64,000 bases of DNA. Source: Apostichopus japonicus. Its lineage: Eukaryota > Echinodermata > Holothuroidea > Aspidochirotida > Stichopodidae. Below are positions 14,701-29,700 of this stretch, in pieces; within the stretch, counting starts at the first letter, position 1; each line of letters opens with the position of its first letter. The stretch spans positions 24,814,564-24,878,563 of the forward strand of contig NC_092571.1 in the NCBI RefSeq assembly GCF_037975245.1, in the 5' to 3' direction. The notes beneath the pieces were generated by a model that saw only the letters and a program-made list of their open reading frames with translations, searched no databases and had not been told where the DNA came from. Position numbers and translations under genes: made by a program.

Positions 14701-17700
14701 TTGTAGGGTAAAGATGATTCTTGGGTTAGCTTCTTATTTCACACTCTTTCATCAAGATATATTTGATTCATTCCCAGAATTAACGATTTAACATCAGAAA
14801 ACGAACAACTTGAGATCGAAGTGGCCGAGAAGGAGACCCATCTGAAGAATGCTGTGTCAAGCCAAACCTCCAGAGGGGATCTCAGTAGGTCTGAGGCTTC
14901 TCATGAAGACGCCGAGCCCGAGGCCATCCAAGGTATGCGGGAGCAATGTGAATCATTGCACGCTGCCCTCAGGGACATCGCTCAGGCAGTGATACAGGAT
15001 GCGGAGGGCTCCATCACGGAGAGCAACATGCCCTTGGAAGACACGTTTACTACAGACGGTGGCTTTGCATCTCCTTTTGCCAAATCCACACCTTTGAGGT
15101 AAGTAGTGAATGAAAATGGAATTCTGATATTCTACCACGCGTATTTACGTTATTTTAGAAGGCCATTGCAAGAGAAAATTTTTGGAAAAGTTTATCCAAT
15201 GAAATGGGGATTCCTGCAAGCTATTTCTGATTTATAAGCTGAAAAGGGTGGGATAACAGTTAGCAGTATGGACTCAAATATTTTAATTTTTTGGGTATAA
15301 AGTGAGGAGAAAAGTGAAATCCCTCTTGTTAGTTTTGTCATTTTCTGCAATAACAGTGAGCAAATGTGGTTGAAACTTTCACCCTCTGTGCTATATCTAT
15401 GTTGAAGTTGGTAACTTGGGAAGAGTTCTTTAATCCCTACCCCTTGTGTTTTACTCAGTGTTTACCTTTACGCACCTTGAAATGAGATGAAATGCTAAAA
15501 GAAATGGGCGACATACCTAATAGGTGTCAAACTTGACATTTCTGAACTTCCTTAGAACTTGAAAAGTTAACTCTGGAACTGCTATGGCTTTCTACAACTG
15601 AAACCAGCTTTTAGCAGATGTTAGCCTATTAATCATTACTTTTAAATTCAACCTGAAAATCAACGTCTTTAGAGAAACAGTAGCATTGGCTTCCCAGTAC
15701 TTCTCCAAGATTGTTCACCTCTTCAGTAATGTCACATTTACATGTAGCAGTACAGCATCCATCTTGTCTTTCTCTCTACTGTGATCTTTGTCACCTGTTA
15801 TTTGTGCCATCATCATTGGTTGGTCGTTAATGTTCTGCTCTTCTTCAACCCTTCCTACTTAACCTGCCTTGTCCATCCTTGTCCCTCACTAAAACCCAGA
15901 TCCAAATCACCTTCCTATTCCCGTTTCTCAACCCCTCATTCCCCTTCCCCTCGCAGGGCTGGCTCACCGATGAGATCTCCAAGCAGAATGAGGTCCCCCG
16001 CCTTCGCGGACTCCACTTTCTCTGCCGTCCAAGCGGCTCTGCAGAAGAGACAACTACAGGTCCAAGTGAGTAAAACCATTTTGATTAATTCTTGCTCGTG
16101 ATTCTTACGGTGGAGGTCATCGTGTTAAAAAAATAGCATTGATGATGCCTGTAGAGGCAGGGATAGAATCAGGAACTCACTGGAGGTATCTGGAAGGTAA
16201 GAAATGTTTGAGGTTATCAGACCAACTGTTTCGTTGATTTGGTATTGTGATACCTGAGTCATACATTTCAAGTAAAGTATTTCAAGTAAAATATCTCAAA
16301 GATTGATTGAAAGCTCATGGTTATGACATGTTCTAAAACCATTTTTAATTTTTTTTTTAACCTAGGAACTTAAAGTAAAACTTGGCTCATCTAAAGATGA
16401 AATAAGTTCCTTGAAGAAGAAGCTGGAGGACAGCGAGGATGACAAGAGGCAGATTGAAAGAGAGATGCAGAGTCTGAAAGAGAATCTGAACGCAGCTCAG
16501 AGGCAGGCAGATGATGCCTGTAGAGACAGGGATAGAATCAGGAATTCTCTGGAGGCATCTGGAAGGTAAGAGATGATGTTGTTTTAAGATTATCTCTGTT
16601 TTCAAGCCTCAGAAGTTTTGGCATGCCCGAAATTGTTAATTGTCGTCATTTGGCCATTGGAAACTGAGAATGAAACACAGAAACCTGCTGTTGGTATAGA
16701 AAGTTACCTCATCTGGCAGGAAAATGTAATAGGGGTGCATGTTAGGTATTTCATAGGGTTACTATATATGGTATCTGAGGAAAGGATAAGTCGAGACGAC
16801 CTCGGGTGGAATGGTGCGGGCGTGGTGGGTATTGGAAGTCTAAGTGGAGGAGTTTATCTCCCCTTTTGTGGGAAAAATTTAATTTTGAAGGGAACCTACA
16901 TGAAAATATATCAAACTAAAGCGATGCTCTTCAAGATCAATACTTTTGAAGAACTGTTACGATCTACTTGTCTGTCCTCACATGGAAGTATCACCATTGA
17001 GAAAGATTTATTTTGAGACGTGGCACATTCCAAACATTGCTATGGTGAATATATTACTTACCGTTTTGGAACAATTTTCAGTGAGAAGTCTGCCCTGGAG
17101 AATGTGAGAAGATCACTGAACGAGCAGATCGAGGCACTGAACAACGAGAATGAACGTCTCCAAGCTGCGAATGCAGACCTGCAACGTGAGAGGGATAACT
17201 TGGAGGATGGACAGCTGGACCAGGAGAAAGATATGGAGAGACAGAAGAATGAGATAACAAGAAGGTAAGAGATCTCACCACAGTTTGGAAAATTATCCAT
17301 TCAGGAAGATCACGTGACTTTGTCTCCAATTAGCCCACGTACTACCCCCTCCTCCTCACCCCTCCTAGACTCCCTCCCCCTCCTCACCCTCCTAGACTCC
17401 CTCCACCTCCTTGACCCTCCTAGACTCCCTCCCCCTCCTCACCCCTTCTAGACTTCCTCACCCCTCCTAGACTCCCTCTCCCCTCCTCACCCCTCCTAGG
17501 CTCCCTCCCCTCCTCACCCCTCCTAGACTCCCTCACCCCTTCTAGACTCCCTCCCCCTCCTCACCCCTCCTAGACTCCCTCTTCCCTCCTCACCCCTCCT
17601 AGACTCCCTCCCCCTCCTCACCTCTACTAGACTCCCTCCCCCTCCTCACCCCTCCTAGGCTCCCTCTCCCACCACTCCCAGTCTTCTAGACTCCCTCCCC

Positions 17701-20700
17701 CACCACTCCCAGTCTTCCTCCACAGGCAAACTTCTTGATCATTTTACTTGTCAAGTTTCTGTTCAGGATATACTAATGACACTGTATACATGTTATCTTG
17801 CAGGTTTGAGTCCTGGCCAGATCATAACACTGTGTCCTTGGGCAAGTCACTTTATCTCCATTGCCATTAAGTGTTGTAAAGTTGTGTGAGAGGGCCTTGG
17901 ACTTGAACAAGACTGTAAACCCTTGAACTTGAAGCTCAGTAAATTTTAGGTGTGCATGATTGGGAAAATTTAGATTTCAATGTCAAGTTGACTATTAGTC
18001 CACTTGGTTACTTCGTCCCTTATGCAAATCGTTCTTGAAGTTCCACATACAACTGTAACCTGCTAAGTACTGTGAAATTACAAAGATTACGATATTGTTA
18101 CCGTGGATTGTAAGCTCAGCCGTTAACGCAGGTGCCTTTCAATCATAAGGTCCCGAGTTCGAGTGACTCCAATATTAATGTATGTCGTCCATCCACAGTT
18201 ACAGAGTTGTTGACAATTCATAATCATGGACGTTAAATATGAATCTAAGAGACCGACTTCGGTCAGCTTGCGGCTTTGATAAGCCAATGATGGCTTCTTT
18301 GCGAGTTCCTACTTGCAGGAGGAACTAAAATACATACATACATTAATACCTGGGTGTTCAACCTGGCCATTGTGTCCTGAGAAAGTAATTAGAAGTGTAT
18401 TTTTATCTGATAAAAGAAACTCTTGCTTACCATTTGATTCAAGCATTGTTACTCTTCCGTTGTTTTTGAATTACAGTCACAAACTTCTTGAACAGATGGA
18501 AGGCAAGAATTCTACTCTGAAGGAGGAATTGGTTACCATTAAGGAAGCCCTAAATAAGGCTAACTTAGAGAGAGACGTCCTGGAACAGGAGAAAGCTGAG
18601 ATAGGTGGGGCATAAATTGATTAATTGAATTCATTCTATTGTCTTTAAGTTTAAAGAATCTCTATCCATTGAATTGTTGATCAAGTTTTGATGGGTTTTT
18701 GATACCGACACCCAATGGCGATGGAGTTTGTTAGCATGGGTGGTCAAAGTTTCACTCAACAATATTGACAAAAACAAGGAGCACAAAATTGCAGCTTTCT
18801 GTTTTCTTGATGCTCGATGGTAATACTAGTATGAAAATGCACTTTGGGAAAATGTTTTTCAATTATGAAGTGAATTGAATTATTAGTTATTAGTATTAAC
18901 ATCCGTTTAGAAGAAAACGATCATTTGCAATCCTTGCATGAATTACGTAACCCCCCCAAGTTACTTAAACAGCAGCATGTACATGTTTTGCTTTTAATGT
19001 CTAATGCTACACCTATGTACGCAAGCAACACACACCGTTTTCCTACTCACGGCAGTTTCACAACAGTTTTCGAAACAAACATCAACACTGTTTCCATCTT
19101 CCCTTTCTCTTAAAAGATGAAACCCTGACCAGAACAGAGGCTCAAAAGGCTCAGCTGGAAGCAGAGCTTACTAAGATCTCGGCTGAGGAGTCATCCCTTA
19201 GAGATGCTATCCATAAGATGCAGGCCTTGAACGAAGGACTCGCACAGGATAAAATTGACCTGAACAAGGTCATTGCTCAGGTAAAGTCACCCAAAATTAA
19301 TTTCAAAGGTTAGAATTGAAATTAATAGGAGACTCTAGGGACATTGAGTGTGTCTCTTGCAAAACAATGATGTAGGTATTTTATTCCTGTGGTTGTATCC
19401 ATGTTGTAAAGTTTCAGCATTTATGTTGGAGTGTTTCGGTTAGAGGGGATTGACTAGGGGTAGGCAGAGGCAAAACAATGTTCTTGATTGATTTGGTGGA
19501 GAAACTTAAAAAATTTCTTTAGTTTTGCCACAATATTTTGTTGTGATATGAAAATTTGATAAATGTTCTCAAAAGTACTTTTCTTGAGATTCTCACCCTC
19601 CAAATCAGTCTCAGGTTTTGAGGAATGTTAAGATTGGAGAAGTAAACCTTCATTGTTGCCAAATGCTTTTGCGGTTGAACATTCAATTCTAATGATTAAG
19701 GACCATTGTTGGACTGTCTAGTATCTATTTAGGGCAACAATGGAGACCCTGTTAGGTAAGTTGAGTCATTCTTAGCACCACTTCCAAAATCACATTTTTT
19801 GGGAAAAATGATCTGATTTCAAGTCATGAAAATGAGCTGCTTTCTTTTCAATCGGCTCTTGATCAAGTCGATATATGAAGGCTGACTAGATTCTCAGAAT
19901 TTCCCACCAGACATTCCAATTTTTGCAGTTTTTTTTTCTTCTGTGGTCTGCAGATGGAGGACGAGAAGACTGCTCTCCTGAGAGACAAGAATGAGGTGGA
20001 GTTGGAAAAGGGTAACCTGCAGGAGGAACTGATGCGGGTCGAATCCGAGAAGATGGACGTCGATGCCGAGAAGATGGGACTGAATCACAGTCTCTCCGAC
20101 ATGGAGGATAACCGAAACAGACTCGAGGATATGTTGAACTCGTTCAGCAAGGAGAAGTCAGATCTGCAAGAATCTGTGTCACAGGTGTGCAAAAAAAAGA
20201 TGGTGTGGAGTGTCACGTTTTAAGAAAGACAGAAAAGACAGAATATCATACAATACTATTTCCATTCCATATCATACAATACAATACTATACCACACTAT
20301 ACAATACTGTGCAATATAATACATTATGATACAATGCTATACCAAATGATACAGTACAATACCCTATGATACAATACAATACCCTATGATACAATACAAC
20401 ACATTACAATACAATGCATTACTATACAATAATGTATACCAAATGATATACTATCAAACAGTACTGTTTCCATACCATACCATACAATATACTATACCAT
20501 ACTATACACTATTGTACAATATAACACATTACTATACAATGCCATACCAAATGATAAAATACCATACATTGTAATACATTACCATATGATATAAAACTAT
20601 ATAAAATACCATACCAACATGCAGAGTGGACAGTGGGTGAGATTGCTTTCACAATACAAGTTCCCTCAATGTTGTTAATTACAGCTCAACCGACAGAAGT

Positions 20701-23700
20701 CCTCACTGGCTGAAGAACTGTTACACACTAGGAAGGACATGGAGAAAGTGACCGACGTGGCCGGAAGGATAGCCAAAGAGAAAGAGGATCTGACGAAAGA
20801 AAAGGCCGAACTGGTGGTACAGCTGACCGCAGCAGAACGGGAGAACAGAGCCCAGTCAGAGGTATTTAGAGGCATCTCATCATTCTGTTTGAACAAGAGT
20901 AACTTAACTGGCAGGATGTTCTTATGATGATGTAGATGATAAAACACAGATGACCCACTTCTGCTCTGGGATAAGATTGGCTCTCCAGCAATGCTTCGCT
21001 CATAGAGCAGGACTATGATGAGGAGAGGGGGTCAGTGGGGGGTAGCACCACAGGTTGACTAAGTTACTCCTGGTGAATGATTGTCAGGTAATGCTTCCTG
21101 TAAGGAGCAATATTTCAGATTTCTTGTCACTTAAAAAGCAGTTCCATGATGGGGGTGGGGGGGGGTAGCTCCAAGGGGTTGAGTTTGAAGTTACTCCAAG
21201 GGAATGTTTGTCAGGTACTGCTCCCTGTAAGGAGCAATATTTCAGATTTATTGTCACTTAGAAGCAGTTCCATGATGGGGGGAAGTAGTTATAAGGGGTT
21301 GAGTTTGAAGTTACTCCAAGGGAATGTTTGTCAGGTACTGCTACCTGCAAGGAGCAATATTTCAGTCTTAAAATTGATACTTTAAGAGGGTTGTGGCCCA
21401 TTTGTTCTCACATTATAGATGATTGTTTTGCCGTCATCATTTCTGAAGTCTGTAAATGTTAAATATTATTCTTTTTAATCCCTTCAAAAAGCAGTTGCAA
21501 AAAGCTTACAGCTTCTTAGTTGTAAATTTTTAATAAATAAACCTTTTTTTTTTAGGACACAATTATTTTCTTTCATGTACGATATGTAAAATCTCCTGTA
21601 AAGTTTATAAGTATAAAACCAAAATTGATATATATATATTTTTTCCCTGCTCGACAGATTATTGCTTCTCTCAATTCTGACAAAGAAAGTCTAGAATCTG
21701 GTGTTTACGAGCTTCAGCAGGCCGCAGCTAAACTGGAAAACAGGAAGGAACAACTGGAGGGAGAATTCCAAGAGATGCAACTGGCTAAAGAAGCATTGGG
21801 AGGTACATAACTTTAATAACTTCCATTTTTTTGGGCACATGTGTATAGCATGAACTGTAATACCGTGGACTGGAAATTGTGCACACTCATTGTAGACTTC
21901 CTTTTGAGAGAATGAAGAAAGGAGTTAAAACAGATTGCTGGTTTAGCTGTGGACATGTAACTCTCTGAGACCTTTGGCTGTGAGCTGGATTCCCCCTACC
22001 CTTCACTTCCCTCCCCCTTCCCCTTCCCTACTCCACCCCCTCCCACTTTGGAAGAAATGGCTTCCAAGAAATGGCAAATCATTGTTGAGGAATACTCATT
22101 AAACAGCAGAAACCAGGACTTGAAAAACAAAAATTTTACTGATAGTGTTTTTTCTTTAGTTTATCTTATGATTGCTACTCACTCTCTGCTTTAACCACAC
22201 ACATTTTGAGTTGTTAGGTATCTTATAATAACATGATAAAAGCAAAATTGAAAATCAAAAGAACAGTTTGCAGCTTTTTCCTAATAAGTCATTTTCCTTA
22301 GTGGCCATATCTCTACATACAGTATGAGTAGTTAAGGTTTAGTTTAAAAGGTAAAAACATTCGTCATTTTTGTGCGTTCTCTCACCTCTAGTGGAACTTA
22401 ACCGCGTCCAGAAAGAATTAGAAGTTGAGCTTGCTCGCCACGCGCAGGATGTGGAGAACTTGAAACAGACGATGTCACAGATGGAGAGGGATTCTCAGCT
22501 TGCCCTGAAGAAGGAAGAACAGGTTCATGAGGAAGATGTAGAAAGACTTATAAGAGAAAAGGTAACAAAAATAACAATAAACAGAAACTTGATTGTTTTC
22601 TATGAATCTCAATCAAACTACAACCACAAAGCAATCACTTTAACAAAGACAAGGAATGGACTCGTCTATCATTTTATCACCCTTTGTTCATCAAATGACA
22701 AAAATTAATAGTAAGGTGACGATGATTCCATGCAATTCTGAATAATTCAATTTGCCCAGGTGCCATTTTGTTAAGAAAAGTGAAAAACAAATTGATGAAA
22801 ATTAAAATTGAAAAAACTTCCATAAAGAGAATTGGCACTTTGTATGTCTCATCTGTCACTTGCTGATCTGTCACTTGCAGCTCTCTGTGCTGCTTCTGTT
22901 ACTGTTCTGGTTCTGCTTATTTAGTTTTATTCTCATAGTTGTTCACTAATAGTTTGTTTATTGTATGGTTCTGTTTGTATTCACTACTGTTCTATTGTTT
23001 ACTGTCGATGGGAAATCATTTTCCATTTTTGTTTTCTGAAATGGACAATAAAGTTTTCTATCTATTTATCTATACATCATTTTTGTTTTTTTATCCCGTC
23101 AGGAGAGTATGCAGATTGAGCTAGAGGCAGAGAAGGAGGTGCTGCTGCAGAAGGGAGGAGAAGACAAGGACGAGATGGTGGCGCAGTATGAGGAAGAGCT
23201 GGAGGGCCTGCGAGAGGAGATGGCAAACTTACAGAGGGACAGAGACGAGAGTTTGCTGATAGCAGAGAATGACAGACAACAGGTATGTCAAGGAATCAAA
23301 ATGGTTAATTTCAATTGAAATTTAATTGAGTCTTCAATCGTTTTTATTCAATCTTAAAGTTCCATTTTGCATTCTTGAATTGAAGTATTTGTGAGAGTTT
23401 AATGGTGTTCTATAAACACCGAATGCCAGAATAAGCTGATAGGTAGCCTCCATGGACAATATACCTACAGCAGCCTAGTTTCTGTTTTGCAAAGAAGATT
23501 GGGCTAGGTTTATCTATCAAGAGTTTACATGAGTAGGCAAAGTGTTGATGTGTTTTGTTATGTAATGGATCAATTCTGCAATATATTTAAACATTTGTTA
23601 CTGTTATTTATTATTATGACTATTTCATCATTATTATATTTGTTATTATTAAATGTCAGTATATCTACCCAAACTGTTTCTGATTGCTGAGAAGTTTTCA

Positions 23701-26700
23701 ACTTAAACCTCAATAAGCTATTGTTAGGCATGAGAGACGTACATTAACTGAAACAAGATTCATCTCAAGCACAAACTGGTAAAGGTTACAGTGCTAATAG
23801 AATTAACTTGTGTTAAAGTGACGTCTCTTTGAATATTATTCGATCGACAGTCTCTCTCGATGGCGGAGACGGAGAAGAACCAGCTGCTGGAGAAATTGAA
23901 CAATACTCAGCGAGAAATGGCCAACGCTTCGATGGAAATGGACCGAGTCAAGCGTGAAACTTTCAGCAAAGCAGAACAAGACAAGGTACGATACAAAGCA
24001 TTGGTCAGATGTATTGGTTCCTTACTTGATCAGGCATCGATGCAGTGTTTTACATTCTGCATAGCAATTTCTGTTATTACCAAGTTTTGTTTTCATATAA
24101 ATTTTCAATAATTTGTGATATCTTGCTGCTATTCTGTGACAGATGGAGTACTCTGTTTTACTGGCATAATTTGACAGGATTTTGTGTCACTTATCTCTAG
24201 TTCGTTAAGAGGAAGTGCCGTTAATTAATAAAGTAAGCTTCTAAGGAGATGTTCTTTACCAGAAGATGTATCACATGTTTTCTGCTTTTCTGTCTTTCTT
24301 ATCTCCAGGAAGCTCTGAATGCAGCACAAGATGACATCAAAGATCTCAGGTCAAAATTCGAAGAAGCAAAGTAAGGCAGTATCATCAGTTTTTGGTTCCT
24401 TGCTGGAAGCAAATTAACCTATGTAGTCATGGCGTGTTTGGGTGTGTGTGCGTGTGTGTATGTCTGTGACAATTGCTTTGGTCCGATGTATTATAGTGAG
24501 AATGTGTGCCCTATCGTGTTTGGCGTAGAACTTATGAATATTAATTAGGTTGTGGGGCAAAACTCTTTCAATTGCAATAAATCCACAACCTTAATTCAGA
24601 TTGTGTCCAAACTTGGAATACAGTTGTTGGTTACTAGCTGGAACATGTGGCATAAATATTATGATATTGGGTTATGACATACAACACTTGAATATTCCAC
24701 TAAGCAAGGAACAATACTGTCCATTGGGCTCTTGTTAATTCCATCTTTATCTTTTTATTTTTGTTTATTGGTTTTTTATTTTACATATTTTCCTTTAAGA
24801 TATTCTGTTTAAGTCACCATCACTATTTGTCCGTGTTAGATTTTAAGCAACAAATGCTGACAGCTGATTTTAGTTTGTTCGAAAAGTTTTTTAAATGTCT
24901 GGCAAAGATGGGACGGTTAGCTGCTATACAGAAGTAATCAGTTTAGTTATAAGTAAGAATGCCACAAAGTAAAAATGTACTACCACTGGTGAAAACTTGC
25001 ATAATTTTCTGACCAAATAATCTTTGTGAAAATTAAAAATGTATTTGTTACTTAAAACAGTCTCAAAAATAATATAGGGTAGCTCAAAATTTTCCACTTA
25101 AACCCATCGTCTTTTTTATCTTTGAATAACTTTGTAGTGATGCACACGAGGCTCAAGTCAAGGAACTGAATGCACAGCTGAAGGACCTTCAAAAGGCCAA
25201 GGAGTCCGTGCAACGGGAGGTCAACGAACTTAAAACTCAACTCAAGATGGTGGAAGAAGCCAGGGATAATGTCAGGAGGGACTTGATAGACGCTCACAGG
25301 AAAATCAGAGAAGGTACAGTGGTACATTTTTTGCTTTTTCTGTTAAAAAATGATGGACAATAATTAACTCAAGAATTTATGTATTAAAGTCCCTGTGAGG
25401 ATTTGGTACCAAAAAATATTTCAAAGAAAGAAAATTTGTTTAAAATGTGAACAGTGTCTTTAACAAGCTTTGTTTTTAGTTATGTGCTTTTTGCAGCAGT
25501 TTCACAAAATTGATCAAAAATGATAACAAATAAGAGTAGTGTCCTGTTTGGTAGAGTGTTTGGCAGAATAAGTTTCTGTTGATAAATTCACCAAACATCA
25601 TTTCATGTAACTGCTCCATTACTACAGGTATAAAACTGTCACAGTATCATTGCATAAATGGTACTCTGTGTTCCCTGAGGGAGGAGAGGAGGGAGGGAAG
25701 AAGGGAGGGAGAGAGAGGGGAGGATATTACAAAGTATGGTTTTAAGCACTTAAATCTTTGTTACTTCTATTGAAATACAGGCGACGAAGCCAAAGAGAAG
25801 GTACGAAAGGAGAACCTCGACACCAAACGTAATCTCAATGACGTGGCCAGGGAGAAGGACGCCATTGGTCAGGCCAACGAGGAGCTGAGAGACAAGATCA
25901 AAAAGAACGAAGCTGAGCGTATCCAGCTGAAGAGAAATGTGGACGATCAGGGCAAGAAGATAGCTGGTAGGTGTGATGGAGGGAAGGAACATCAGATAGT
26001 GTATCCCTTTATTTCCCCTGAGTTGTTGTTTGTGTTATCCCCTGAGTTGCTCTTTTATATCCCCTGAGTTCTTTCATATCCCTTGAAACATCCCTCTATA
26101 TTTTTGAGGCATCCTCCAATATTCCTCAAATCAACTTTGTTCTCCTGTGAGAGATGGTTTTATTCCCATTTAAGCATCCCTGTATACCCCTGGAAATGTC
26201 TGTGTATATCCCTTGAAGCGTCCTCCTATCCCTTGTGGCATCCTTGTATATACGTTAAATAACCTTCCTACATATCTCTTAAGCCGTGTTTCAATAGATG
26301 GAAATTGTGATTTTTAGTCACCATGGATATACTAAGTGACCAAGGATAGTTAATAGTGATGAGTTGATTCAAAGTGTTTACCATGATCATAGGGAAGCAT
26401 AAAGGGTGGATGAGGTGCTCAACTTCCACCCCTCCTGACCCACTCTCCCACTTTATGATCAAACTCTTTCATGCAACTCCTCAAAGTTTCCAACCGAAAG
26501 CTTAAGAGAAAATTTAAATATATAAAATGTAGTAGGCATTTGGAAAATTGAAATCTACAGCATAATGAAAACTGCTATGAACAGACTTTTAATCATAGAT
26601 ATATATAACTTAAAATGTAATAAATTTTAAAAAAAATTCACAAAGTTTTCACAGTTATTGAAGGAAATATCATGACTGACACAAGAAGCTGAAATTAATC

Positions 26701-29700
26701 GCAGAAACATTGACAAATGTAATATTTTCCCCGGCTTGTAGTAACCGCGTAGTGCACCGACATACTACAGATTAACTTTCCCTCAACCTTTGGAGGCACT
26801 CATCTCTTTTAAATTTCCTTTCTCTAGGGTTGGAAGATGCTAAGGCAGGGATTCAGAAGGAAGCTGGAGAACTAAGGAATAGCCTACGTGAGGTTGAGAA
26901 ATCAAGGCTGGAGGCAAGGAGAGATCTCCAAGAGCTGAGAAGACAGGTTTGTCCCAATCTATTAAAACTTGACAGCAGAGATACAGATTACAAGACTCTG
27001 AACACATAGTTGTATTCATAAATTTAAGGGGTCTGCATGATGCTTGAAACATTGGATAGGTGTACTCTTTAGCCCCTCCCCCCCACCCCCTGATAAATTG
27101 GAGAATGAATATTATTGATACACTCATCGCTTTGACATTCAAATGAAAACTGCAGGACTTTTTTTCCACTTTTTTCCTGCTGCTTTTGTCTCTTGTCAAG
27201 GGATTTGTGTTTCCCCTATGTCATTATTGTTTCCATGGTGAACCCTTCAATAACATCAGACTCTCACCAGGTGATAATGTTGTGTATCATTGGAAAGATA
27301 CCATGACACTATTTTTAAAACTTCTTGTATAAGAATGCATGTTCTTTTCCAAGATACTGCTTTTTACAATTATGAGTTGATTTTATTTCCTTGATATCAT
27401 TTTCAAAAACTGTTCCTTTTTGCAATTATTATTTATGGTTCAATTTAAATATCAATTGTACTGTATCCTTGATTGTGTGTATATATATCATGTCAAATAT
27501 TTGAAATATGTGAAACATTTCTGCGATCTCTTTGTTAAATGCCGGCTTACAGCTGAAGGTACTGGAAGGAGACCAAACCAAGAAGATGCAGGAAGTTATG
27601 GAGCTTCAAGAGAAACTTGCTCGAGAGGCAGAGAAGGAAGAGGAGATTAGAAAGGAAAATCAGGCTCTGAAGCAAAAAGTTAGTTTTGATATTTCCTGAT
27701 TATCAACCAAGCATTTTACTTATCACTGTTTTGGGTTTCATCAAGTGATAGACCTGGAATAAGGAATCAGAGTACATGATAATGAGATGCAAACTAATTA
27801 TGCAAATTAATGCATAAATGCATCACAATCTTTGTAAACTCAGAATTCTTGAGTTTCTCAATATCTTATTCTAAGAATGCTCCGTAAACGTGAAAGTTTC
27901 ATCGCAACAGACACAAGGAATTTTGGATGACTTTAAGTGACGTAAGAAGTCAAGTCAAGTTTCAAAGCATTATACGAATCAACCAATCAGCTATAGGCAG
28001 ACCGTTTGGAAGTCACAGCTGATTATTATGTTGTTAAGTAATGTAACATACGTCGCCGATGATGTAATCAGCGGTTTCGCTTTCAGAAAGCTTTCCTAAC
28101 CTAAACATTCAGTAATGTGTATAATCTTGAAAACTAAATGTCCAGCATACATGTGACATTACTGCACATATATCTCTCTTTTTGTAACTTAGTCAAATAT
28201 ACCTTATGAGCAACTTTCAACTTGTCCTGTTGAGGTTACCATCATGGATAATTTATGAATTTTTTTATTTTGTTCTAAAAATCTATAGGTCCTAGAGACA
28301 GAGGCAGAACGAGAAGATGCTCGCAAGGAAGTCAGAAACCTAAAGCGAGACAACTCTGAGATGGAGGAAGAGTTTAGGATTAAGGAGAAGGACTTCACCA
28401 TGTCACTCGACGAGGGTAAGAACATGGAGAGGAAGATCATGGATCGATTGAGGAACACAGACAACGCCCTGGAGAACACCAAGGGAGAGCTGGCCGAACT
28501 GAAACTGAAGCTGAGCGCTGCCGAGGGGCGTGTGAATGGTCTTGAGGCGCAGCTAGCCCAGATTGAAGGTAAACATCTTTAGAGTGAGATGAGGGGAAGC
28601 TTTTGTGCAGGAGGAAGGAAACTGTTGAGATAGAGGTCCCAGAAAAGCTTACTGCTTTTCACTTGTAGGTAGTTTATGCAGAATCCCAATGAAATCAAAC
28701 TGCTTTGACCAAATTAATTTGTAGTTTTCTTTGAACAAACACTACAACATGTACTTTCAAAATCAGTTCTTATAGAGTCTTGTGAGTACCTTGCATCCAG
28801 AAATGTACTAAAAGAAGATAATTAGCATAATCACTTAGCTGGCAATAACAAAGTGTGCCTAGAGGCCTTTATGCAGATTGGCAATTGTCTAGCAACTTCT
28901 GCTGTTAAGTTGTTGAAGGCTGCTTTGCCTGTGTTAAGATGTCTTAACCGAACAGGATGAATTGAAGTTTTTCGAAGTTTTTAGTTAATGTCATACCTGC
29001 CCTAATGCAGTAAAGTAATTACCATATGTACTAAAGTCTAACTTTGGAGAGAAACCTGACCAACATAAAACTTCCTTCTCATGGGATGGTATGTGTCTGA
29101 GTTTTTGTAGAGGTATTGTGTGAATGTGTTGTTATCATGAACGTAACGTCTCTTCTTTGCTGCTGCGTATCGTTCCAGGAGCAAAGCAAGAGGTAGAGTT
29201 TAAACTTAACAGTATTAACTCATCTTTGAGAAGGACGCTGGGAATCGGAGCCGCAGACCTGTCGTCAGACAGCCCGGCTTTCGGTAAACGGTCTCGAAGC
29301 CCGACGAGGAGAAGAGCTAGGTCTCCCCACAAGGGTAAGAAACAGACGATTGGTTGGGGTGAAGTTATTAACTAATGCTGATATTTAAGTGGAAAGGGAT
29401 ATCTCGTAGAATTTAACACAATTTCAAATTAATAACGCATGATAAGTTTCAGGTTCTTTTCTTATCTTGAATAACACTTGTTATGATTGGTAAAATTATA
29501 GACAAAATGCAAAATTTCCCTTTAGGGAAATTTCTAGATTCAAATTTGACTTGATTATGAATCATTTCTAATGATGTCAATTTTCAAAAAGTGATCAAAT
29601 TTTTCCACCGTATCAAGTCATGTGACTACATGTTTGAAGGAATATTAATTTGTCCCTATTATTGTAAATTGCTGTCTTAGTCACAAGCTTCTCAAGGTTA

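Noticed and set aside
20386-20574. Tyr/Thr/Ile-rich ORFs in a rootletin intron
   Set aside because: They lie in a degenerate ATACAATAC repeat.
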